The position numbers were made by a program, and so were the translations under genes. This document shows positions 1 to 4,798 of a stretch of 7,930 nucleotides of DNA, piece after piece. Under the pieces are notes generated by a model, which was not told where the DNA came from, searched no databases, and saw only the letters and a program-made list of their open reading frames with translations. The stretch covers positions 1-7,930 of the forward strand of contig CAYWOD010000171.1 in the NCBI GenBank assembly GCA_964459805.1. Direction: 5' to 3'. Each line of letters starts with the position of its first letter. Positions within the stretch are counted from its first letter, which is position 1. This DNA is from DAOVRL01 sp964459805. GTDB lineage: Bacteria; Planctomycetota; Phycisphaerae; Sedimentisphaerales; Anaerobacaceae.

Positions 1-34
1 ATGACGCTTAATGCTCTGCGAAAATCGCTGTTAA

Positions 35-117
35 GAGAAAAATCGTTTGGGCAGAGACTCAAATTTGGGGGGTGAGGGGGGAAATTTGTGCCTCTGGGGC
101 CCCGAACGATTTTTCTC
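35..117. repeat. Long imperfect hairpin with two G6 runs at its tip
   Basis: Positions 35-47 (GAGAAAAATCGTT) are the exact inverse of 105-117. After a T:G wobble the stem continues with GGG/CCC (49-51 with 101-103). A four-base bulge follows at 97-100, then CAGAG/CTCTG (52-56 with 92-96) and CAAATTT/AAATTTG (60-66 with 82-88). The tip is GGGGGG-TGA-GGGGGG (67-81). This makes about 28 paired bases in an 83-bp palindrome lying 93 bp past the kinase stop codon. The outer arms put an A-run before and a T-run after the GC core on either strand, so it could act as a two-way terminator of kinase transcripts. It could also be a small palindromic dispersed element. The pairing is seen directly; the function is inferred. 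Confidence 0.6.
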
Positions 118-119
118 GG

Positions 120-160
120 TCTTCCGAATCGCGAAATACACCTATCCATTATTCGGAAGA
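120..160. repeat. Second stem-loop downstream of the kinase gene
   Basis: TCTTCCGAAT (120-129) is perfectly inverted at 151-160, leaving a 21-base loop. It begins three bases after the long hairpin ends. A smaller ATTTTT/AAAAAT pair follows at 165-170 and 177-182. Read on the plus strand the stem is followed by ACCCATTTTT, a poor terminator tail; read on the minus strand there is no T run. It is probably part of the same structured 3' region as the 35-117 element. No gene is seen in 1-209. Confidence 0.45.
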
Positions 161-209
161 ACCCATTTTTCGTCCCAAAAATCGCTATCGCCCCCGCCGA
201 CGTGGACAG

Positions 210-1433
210 TTAGAATGCCAAAAGAAGAACAATGATCAGGAACATTACCGCCGCGACCGTACTTAGAATCAACACCGCAATCCGGTAATTCGCAACGGCC
301 TCGTCGCCGTACACTTCATCCCCGACCTCAACGGTCTCACCCTTCTCCAACTGCTCAAGCATGGAAACGTCAAATCGCTTGTGCGCCCGCAGCGGCGGCT
401 GACCGTTACGAAGGGCCTCCAAATCCAAAACCAGCTCCTCGACGTTCTTATAGCGGTCCTCCTTGCGTTTGGCCATCATAATCTCAACGACCTCGGAAAC
501 ACCCGCAGACAGGGATGTGTTGATGTGGTCCGGCGGAATCAGCTTCTCCTTCAGGTGCTTTCGCATAACATCGGAGGAATCTTCCGCCATAAACGGCACC
601 TGGCCGGTAGTCATGTGGTAGAGCGTGGCTCCGAGCCCGTAGATGTCGGCTCGGCCGTCAATGTCAATCTTGCCGCGAATCTGTTCGGGCGAAATATAGT
701 ACGGCGTCCCGTAAGCCTTGCCCGCCTCGCTTTGAGCAGTCTTGATGTCCGTTGTTTCGCGAGCAAGGCCCATATCGGCAAGTTTGACTACGCCGTTTTT
801 GTTTATCATTATGTTCTTCGGCTTGACGTCGCGGTGGATTAGACCAAGTGAGTGCGCGTGAGATAGGGCGTGAGCTACCTGAATTATCACCTCAATCGCA
901 TCCTTCTCGCCAAAGATGTTGCCGGCGGTCAAATCGTCGGCAATCGTCTTGCCCTCAACATACTCCATCACAAAATAATGGTACCCTCCTGCTTCGCCGA
1001 CGTCTATCGCCTGAACGATATTGGGGTGATTGAGCTTTCCGGCAGCCTGCCCTTCCTTGTAAAAGCGCTCGACATATTCGGGATCTTTGCTGAAGCGCTT
1101 CGGCAGAACCTTTATCGCAACAATCCTGTTGAGGCTCAGCTGCCTTGCCTTATAGACGACGGCCATCGCGCCGGCGCCGATCTTGCCGAGGACTTTATAC
1201 CCTGGAATCTTCTGCGCAGCGGCCTTGCTCTCCTTTATACTCGTCTTCAACCTCTCGGCCTGAGTCTCAGTGACAAACCCAAACTCGGTCATAAGGTCCT
1301 TGAGCGCTATAGGATTGGCCTTGCTGCGGACCTTTAGCTCCTCAACCGAGTGACGCAGTTCCTCGTCGGTGCACAAGCCCTGCTCAACGGCCATTTTGCC
1401 GAATATCGTGTCGTAATTCGTTTCGTTGGTCAT
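210..1433 (-). CDS. Tail-anchored Ser/Thr protein kinase (Hanks type)
   Basis: A 407-residue membrane-bound protein kinase that should phosphorylate Ser/Thr on cytoplasmic proteins; its substrates are unknown. The kinase domain spans about residues 79-340. Visible motifs are the glycine loop G86-A-G88 with Ala at the third glycine position (A91), catalytic Lys108 in VAIK, helix-C Glu127, HRD at 200-202 with Lys204 and Asn207, DMG at 220-222 in place of DFG, SPE at 248-250 and Asp263. All key catalytic residues are present. Residues 8-66 form two helix-pair repeats resembling the N-terminal domain of GspE/MshE ATPases. A hydrophobic segment at about 385-406 ends the protein, so it is tail-anchored with no PASTA or other external sensor. 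The ATG at 1433 has no clear Shine-Dalgarno; Met14 (codon 1392-1394) is possible but would cut the first repeat. It diverges from ptsI. Confidence 0.93.
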   Translation of the reverse strand: MTNETNYDTIFGKMAVEQGLCTDEELRHSVEELKVRSKANPIALKDLMTEFGFVTETQAERLKTSIKESKAAAQKIPGYKVLGKIGAGAMAVVYKARQLSLNRIVAIKVLPKRFSKDPEYVERFYKEGQAAGKLNHPNIVQAIDVGEAGGYHYFVMEYVEGKTIADDLTAGNIFGEKDAIEVIIQVAHALSHAHSLGLIHRDVKPKNIMINKNGVVKLADMGLARETTDIKTAQSEAGKAYGTPYYISPEQIRGKIDIDGRADIYGLGATLYHMTTGQVPFMAEDSSDVMRKHLKEKLIPPDHINTSLSAGVSEVVEIMMAKRKEDRYKNVEELVLDLEALRNGQPPLRAHKRFDVSMLEQLEKGETVEVGDEVYGDEAVANYRIAVLILSTVAAVMFLIIVLLLAF

Positions 1434-1522
1434 TATAATCGCCCGGGTGAATCCACAAGTGCGGGCAGCCGAGCCAATCCTTTGGCATCAGTTTCTACAT
1501 CCGATAACAGAGCCTTTCGTCA

Positions 1523-1550
1523 ATTATCGATTTGCAAAGACCCTTGTCAA
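1523..1550 (-). promoter_or_regulatory. Sigma70-type promoter of the kinase gene
   Basis: On the minus strand a perfect -35 box TTGACA (1550-1545) is followed after 16 bases by GATAAT (1528-1523), five of six matches to the -10 consensus. Transcription would start near 1516, giving an untranslated leader of about 80 bases before the ATG at 1433. It is correctly oriented and is the best promoter match in the window. Function is inferred from consensus only. Confidence 0.55.
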
Positions 1551-1636
1551 AGAAAATTTGCTCTTTCTTCAAGAAACAGCACACCGCAGGGAGAATCGAC
1601 CTTTTCGATACGCGAGTTTAGCGGTTTTTCGGCGCC

Positions 1637-1676
1637 CCGCGAGCACGCGGTTGAGCTGCCGGCCCTCCAGCCGGCA
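1637..1676. repeat. Two short GC-rich hairpins in tandem
   Basis: CCGCG-AGCA-CGCGG (1637-1650) is followed by TGCCGGC-CCTCCA-GCCGGCA (1657-1676), two compact stems with loops of four and six bases. They directly abut the left edge of the composite palindrome at 1681. They may belong to the same dispersed repeat or be a separate REP-like unit. No T run follows either stem, so they are not classic terminators. Confidence 0.5.
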
Positions 1677-1680
1677 AAAT

Positions 1681-1902
1681 CGGGTGTGAAATCATTTTCT
1701 GGCAAGTGATTGGGGCGTTTGTCAATACTCATTCACAAGGCGCAACAGAGCCGCTATCGTCATTGCGAGGGCGCAGAATGTGGCCGTGGCAATCTCCGCC
1801 TTACAAATGAGTGAGATTGCTTCGCTTCGCTCGCAATGACGGAGCGCCTAATCCTTTGTTAGGAAGAACCTTATACTATGCCAGGAAAATCAGTCACACC
1901 CG
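1681..1902. repeat. Composite palindromic dispersed repeat
   Basis: The core at 1759-1840 is a palindrome: termini GTCATTGCGAG (1759-1769) and CTCGCAATGAC (1830-1840), with inner arms GCAATCTC (1789-1796) and GAGATTGC (1813-1820). It is flanked by a second motif in inverted orientation. On the left, CGGGTGTG and then TTTTCTGGCA occur in 1681-1704; on the right, the inverse of the same motif, with one extra base, lies at about 1879-1902. The whole is about 220 bp with inverted arms. A half copy in reverse orientation lies at 4489-4602. GTCATTGCGAG-type palindromes are known dispersed repeats in many bacteria. Short ORFs here are translations of the repeat. It sits in the divergent spacer between the kinase and ptsI and could shape transcript ends. 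Confidence 0.75.
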
Positions 1903-1975
1903 CAAAATCAGAACCCCCGAATTTTACTTGCCTTTTTCCCTCCAATACGCTAAATCCTGTACGTGCTCTGCAACT

Positions 1976-2010
1976 CGCAGTACGCGATACGAAATGCGAA
2001 ACCCGAGTGA
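1976..2010 (+). repeat. Degenerate 7-bp tandem array upstream of ptsI
   Basis: Five consecutive heptamers each begin with CG, at 1976, 1983, 1990, 1997 and 2004: CGCAGTA, CGCGATA, CGAAATG, CGAAACC and CGAGTGA. The phase is exact although the units have drifted. The array ends nine bases before the ptsI start codon and so covers its translation initiation region. A similar 7-bp periodicity appears at 7734-7768. The function is unknown. Confidence 0.45.
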
Positions 2011-2019
2011 AAGCGCAAT

Positions 2020-3759
2020 ATGGAGATAAAAAAGGGCATAGCCGTCTCGCCGGGAATTTCTATTGCAAGGTCCCTGATCATTGATTCCGAGGACTATCGG
2101 ATTCCGCGTCGGCCCATAGAGCCTTCGCAGCGGATGATAGAGACTCAGCGCATAAAAAACGCCTTCAAGGATGCCGTCGGCGAATTGACCGCGCTCGAGG
2201 CGGCCCAGGACGACGCGGCCGAGGGGAAAATAAAGGACATCTTCGCCGTCCATCGGCGTTTCTTCCGCGACAAAACCCTCAAAAGGAAGATAACCGATTT
2301 AGTGCGATCCGAGCTCGTGACCGCAGAGTACGCCGTCTCAACCGTCCTGCGCGAAGTTGCGGCCCATTTCACCAAAGAACAGGATCCCTACATCTCCGAG
2401 CGCGCCGCGGACATCTACGACATCGAGCGACGCCTGCTAAGACAGCTCCTCGGCAGCAAACGCGAGGACCTCGCCCACCTTACCGCAGAGGTCGTCGTTG
2501 TGGCCCGCGAATTGAGCCCCACTCAGACGGCCGGGTTCAACAAACAATTCGTCAAAGGCATCGCCAGCGACGCCGGCGGCAGAACCTCTCACGCCGCAAT
2601 TGTCGCTCGCTCGCTCGGCATCCCGGCAGTCGTCGCACTCGAAGACCTCACCGAATACGTCCACGGCGGCGACACCGTCGTCGTCGATGGAAATCGAGGA
2701 ATCGTCATCGTTAATCCCGATGACCAGACCATCCGCCAGTACGAAAAATACTCTCAGGAATTCCACGCCCTCGAGCACCGCCTCGACGCCCTGCGGGAGC
2801 TGCCCGCAGTTACCCGCGACGGAATCGAAATAACGCTCCTCGGCAATATAGAGTTCCCCGATGAGGCAGAGTCCGTACTCGAAAAAGGCGGCCAGGGAAT
2901 AGGCCTCTATCGTACAGAGTTCCTCTACCTCAACAGGAGCACCGAGCCCACCGAGGCCGAGCACTACGAGGCATACGCAGAGACCGTCAGCGTCTTCAAA
3001 GACCGACCCGTCACAATAAGAACCACCGACCTCGGCGCCGACAAGTACACGCAATCCAAGAGATTCGCCCCGGAGCCCAACCCGTTCCTCGGCCTGCGCT
3101 CAATTCGGTTCTGCCTCCAGAACCTGACAATGTTCAAGACTCAGCTCCGCGCAATCCTGCGCGCATCGGTGCTGGGTCAGCTCAAGATAATGTTCCCGCT
3201 TATAACAAACCTCCAGGAGCTCAAGCAGGCGCGAACGATCCTGCGCGACGTTATGGAAGACCTCGCCGAGGACGATATTCCCTATAATAAGGATGTGGAA
3301 GTAGGCATTATGATCGAAACGCCCTCGGCCGCGCTGACCGGCTTCTCCCTCGCTATGGACTGCGATTTCTTCAGCATCGGCACCAACGATCTGACGCAAT
3401 ACACCTTAGCCGTCGATAGGGGCAACGAGCTGGTCTCCACCCTCTATTCCTCGGCCGACCCGGCGGTGCTGCGGCTGATCAGGACCGTTATCCAGGATGC
3501 CAACAAGGCACAGATAGATCTCAGCGTATGCGGCGAAATGGCCTCGGAACCCGAACACATCATGCTGCTGCTCGGCATGGGCGTTAGAACGATTTCAATC
3601 ACCCCGCCGATGATACCCGAAATAAAAGAGATCATCCGCTCGGTCACTATCGAAGACTGCAACAACATCGCAAGAAAAGTACTCACAATGAACACCGAAA
3701 GACATATCTCCGCCTACCTCCGAACCGCAGCAAGAAAAATACTGCCGGAAGCCTTTTAG
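2020..3759 (+). CDS. ptsI: PTS Enzyme I (phosphoenolpyruvate-protein phosphotransferase)
   Basis: This 579-residue cytoplasmic enzyme moves phosphate from phosphoenolpyruvate to HPr, the first step of the PTS relay. The N-terminal half (about 1-235) has the helical HPr-binding part and the swivelling phosphohistidine domain, with active His191 in GGRTSHAAIVAR. The C-terminal PEP-binding barrel (about 255-570) has GLYRTEFLY (Arg298), IRTTDLGADK (Arg334), NPFLGLRSIRF, GIMIETPSAA, FFSIGTNDLTQYTLAVDR and catalytic Cys504 in SVCGEMA. Length and motifs match full-length Enzyme I, so it should be active. The ATG at 2020 fits the family N-terminus (KGIAVSPG); only a weak GAGTG lies upstream. No ptsH, HPr kinase or EII gene is adjacent. 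Its sense strand is C-rich, unlike the other genes here. In bacteria lacking sugar permeases of this type, the relay often serves regulation; that is an inference for this organism. Confidence 0.96.
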   Translation: MEIKKGIAVSPGISIARSLIIDSEDYRIPRRPIEPSQRMIETQRIKNAFKDAVGELTALEAAQDDAAEGKIKDIFAVHRRFFRDKTLKRKITDLVRSELVTAEYAVSTVLREVAAHFTKEQDPYISERAADIYDIERRLLRQLLGSKREDLAHLTAEVVVVARELSPTQTAGFNKQFVKGIASDAGGRTSHAAIVARSLGIPAVVALEDLTEYVHGGDTVVVDGNRGIVIVNPDDQTIRQYEKYSQEFHALEHRLDALRELPAVTRDGIEITLLGNIEFPDEAESVLEKGGQGIGLYRTEFLYLNRSTEPTEAEHYEAYAETVSVFKDRPVTIRTTDLGADKYTQSKRFAPEPNPFLGLRSIRFCLQNLTMFKTQLRAILRASVLGQLKIMFPLITNLQELKQARTILRDVMEDLAEDDIPYNKDVEVGIMIETPSAALTGFSLAMDCDFFSIGTNDLTQYTLAVDRGNELVSTLYSSADPAVLRLIRTVIQDANKAQIDLSVCGEMASEPEHIMLLLGMGVRTISITPPMIPEIKEIIRSVTIEDCNNIARKVLTMNTERHISAYLRTAARKILPEAF

Positions 3760-3876
3760 TTCATTCCCAAGGGACCGGAATCTGCGCTGCGCTTCGATAT
3801 TTCGTAACTGTTCACGGGGTAGTATGTTGAATTTTGGGCCTGGTTCAATCCTGGGTAACAGTTGGGGTATGCTGAT
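3760..3876. other. Intergenic stretch after ptsI
   Basis: No gene or convincing terminator is seen directly after the ptsI stop. AACTGTT (3806-3812) is inverted as AACAGTT (3857-3863) across 44 bases, and GGGGTA recurs near each arm. This could be the edge of a decayed insertion element, but seven bases are weak evidence. Confidence 0.3.
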
Positions 3877-3879
3877 CTA

Positions 3880-4005
3880 ATGAAAATTAAGGATTCCTCC
3901 GATCAAGAGAGTAGAAAACAAGCTATAACTCTCAAATTGGAAAGGAATCCTTATGGTCAAGTGTATTGGTTCAGCGTGAAATGGACATTTTCCCTTTACA
4001 GTTAA
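3880..4005 (+). CDS. Possible 41-aa hypothetical protein or gene fragment
   Basis: An ATG at 3880 opens a 41-codon frame ending with TAA at 4003-4005. It starts MKIKDSSDQESRK and contains LKLERNPYGQVYWFSVKW. The composition, with charged N-terminus, mixed hydrophobics and aromatic stretch, looks more protein-like than the opposite-strand frame. GGGG at 3864-3867 is the only weak ribosome-binding candidate. In a second frame GGAAAGGA (3939-3946) precedes an ATG at 3953 that runs only eight codons. In a third frame an ATG at 3981 gives 29 codons (MDIFPLQLRKYLALGKEVF..). The overlapping scraps suggest a frameshifted gene start from a decayed element. I do not recognise the family. Confidence 0.25.
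   Translation: MKIKDSSDQESRKQAITLKLERNPYGQVYWFSVKWTFSLYS
3888..3953. repeat. Nested inverted repeats
   Basis: TAAGGATTCCT (3888-3898) is exactly inverted at 3943-3953. Inside it GAGAGT (3907-3912) is inverted as ACTCTC (3928-3933), with nearly equal spacers of 8 and 9 bases and a 15-base loop. This gives a symmetric two-tier hairpin of 66 bp inside the remnant region. It may be a recombinase recognition site or an insertion-element end; no target duplication was identified. Confidence 0.5.
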
Positions 4006-4012
4006 GAAAGTA

Positions 4013-4039
4013 CCTTGCCTTGGGCAAGGAGGTTTTTTT
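4013..4039 (+). terminator. Rho-independent terminator-like hairpin
   Basis: CCTTGCC (4013-4019), loop TTG, GGCAAGG (4023-4029), then AGG and seven T residues (4033-4039). A perfect 7-bp GC-rich stem with a T tract fits an intrinsic terminator for plus-strand transcription, perhaps the end of ptsI read-through about 250 bases past its stop. The three-base gap before the T run is slightly unusual. The sequence also lies within a short open frame (3981-4070), so it may be incidental. Confidence 0.45.
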
Positions 4040-4083
4040 AGGCATTGGGGAAATCTCTGAGATGTTTTGACGGATGCGGCAGG

Positions 4084-4370
4084 ACCGGCGAGGATCGCTT
4101 CGGCCCGGCCTTTGAGCTTGTCCTTATGTGTAATGTAGCCGATCGCACTGTGCAAACGCATGGTATTGTAATGATCCACAAAATCGGCAACGATGGCTCT
4201 GGCGTCTTGAAGTGACAACGGAGTTCGCACACGGATGCACGAGCCCTTTATCGTCTTGTGATAGCGTTCCAGTTTGCCGTTGCTCTGAGGGTAATACGGC
4301 GAGGTCTTCACATGCGTCATGCCCGTCATGTCGCTGATACGGATGAACTCCTTAGCCTGGACGAGCCGGA
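4084..4370 (-). pseudogene. 5'-truncated DDE integrase/transposase (IS3/IS481-like)
   Basis: The retained part is the last third or so of an rve-type integrase core. It reads KEFIRISDMTGMTHVKTS, then PYYPQSNGKLERYHKTIK with the probable third catalytic acid in KLERYH, then TPLSLQDARAIVADFVDHYN and RLHSAIGYITHKDKLKGR. These are hallmark strings of IS3/IS481-type transposases. The first catalytic Asp, the second Asp (SDNG-like motif) and any helix-turn-helix ORF are missing, so it cannot transpose. The open frame extends from 4599 to 3877. Its first 40 or so residues are translated from the dispersed repeat at 4489-4602, and the last 70 are unlike integrase ends, so the 240-aa frame is a chimera. 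Residues at about 38-77 are of unknown origin. Confidence 0.8.
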
Positions 4371-4488
4371 ACCCAAGAGGGTGGGATAAAAGGCTGGCGC
4401 CTGGGCGAAGGCCCCTTTTGCTTGAAAGGATCCGTCTGATTCGCACCTTTGGGCTGCGGAAAGGGCGCTTCTTGTAGCGTGAGGATTT

Positions 4489-4602
4489 AGATTGCCACGG
4501 CCACATTCTGCGGCCTGGCAATGACAATAGTGACCTTGTTACGCTTGTGAATGGGATTTTGATAAGGCTGAAATCCTTTGCCAGAAAATCCGGCCACACC
4601 CG
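4489..4602 (-). repeat. Half copy of the composite palindromic repeat
   Basis: Read on the minus strand from 4602, the order is CGGGTGTG, ATTTTCTGGCAA, CATTCACAAG, then the core. This matches the left half of the 1681-1902 element in order and spacing (114 versus 115 bases). The final 42 bases (4530-4489) match 1754-1795 at 39 of 42 positions. The right half of the palindrome is absent. It abuts the truncated integrase, which suggests that a rearrangement or insertion broke the element here. Confidence 0.75.
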
Positions 4603-4681
4603 CGGGGTGAGAATTTGGGAGATATTGCTTGATTTTGGGGGGTGTCGGTATTATTGTTTTGGTTTTGCTCAAGATGAAATG

Positions 4682-4709
4682 TTGGATATGTTAAGATGAG
4701 TTCTATAAA
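4682..4709 (+). promoter_or_regulatory. Possible promoter of the DUF6807 gene pair
   Basis: TTGGAT (4682-4687), a 16-base spacer and TATAAA (4704-4709) resemble a sigma70-type promoter with a weak -35 and a good -10 (five of six). It lies in the AT-rich stretch upstream of the fusion gene and would give a leader of roughly 80-85 bases that includes the stem-loop at 4732-4762. Confidence 0.35.
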
Positions 4710-4731
4710 ATTGCAGGTTAGACCTATATTG

Positions 4732-4762
4732 TTGAAGAAAATCTTCTTTGGGATTTCTTCAA
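4732..4762 (+). promoter_or_regulatory. Stem-loop in the leader of the fusion gene
   Basis: TTGAAGAAA (4732-4740) is exactly inverted as TTTCTTCAA (4754-4762), extended outwards by a G:T and two A:T pairs. An alternative small stem GAAGA/TCTTC (4734-4738 with 4742-4746) competes with it. It lies 20 bases before the ribosome-binding site and is not followed by a T run, so a role in mRNA stability or translation control is more likely than termination. Confidence 0.4.
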
Positions 4763-4781
4763 TAACCATCCAAGCACTTAT

Positions 4782-4788
4782 GGGAGGA
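4782..4788 (+). promoter_or_regulatory. Ribosome-binding site of the fusion gene
   Basis: GGGAGGA lies 10 bases before the ATG at 4799. It is the clearest Shine-Dalgarno in the window and fixes the start that yields a proper signal peptide. Confidence 0.7.
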
Positions 4789-4798
4789 TAGACTGCTG

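Noticed and set aside
1872..1877. TATACT as the -10 box of a ptsI promoter
   Set aside because: No acceptable -35 box lies 15-19 bases upstream, and it lies inside the composite repeat. The ptsI promoter was not located.
1681..1902. CRISPR array
   Set aside because: The repeats are inverted and unevenly spaced, with no direct repeat-spacer pattern and no cas genes.
1811..2029. 72-codon frame starting MRLLRFARNDG
   Set aside because: The start is a translation of the palindromic dispersed repeat, a well-known source of spurious ORFs.
2437..3054. 205-codon minus-strand frame opposite ptsI
   Set aside because: It lies wholly inside a highly conserved ptsI and its translation is low-complexity and domain-free.
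3843..3855. GGTTCAATCC resembling a tRNA T-loop, as in an att site
   Set aside because: The flanking bases do not form a five-base T-arm stem and no other tRNA arms are found.
4172..4180. TGATCCACA, a near match to a DnaA box, in the skew-switch interval
   Set aside because: It is a single site inside the integrase remnant, with no cluster of boxes, so it does not support an origin.
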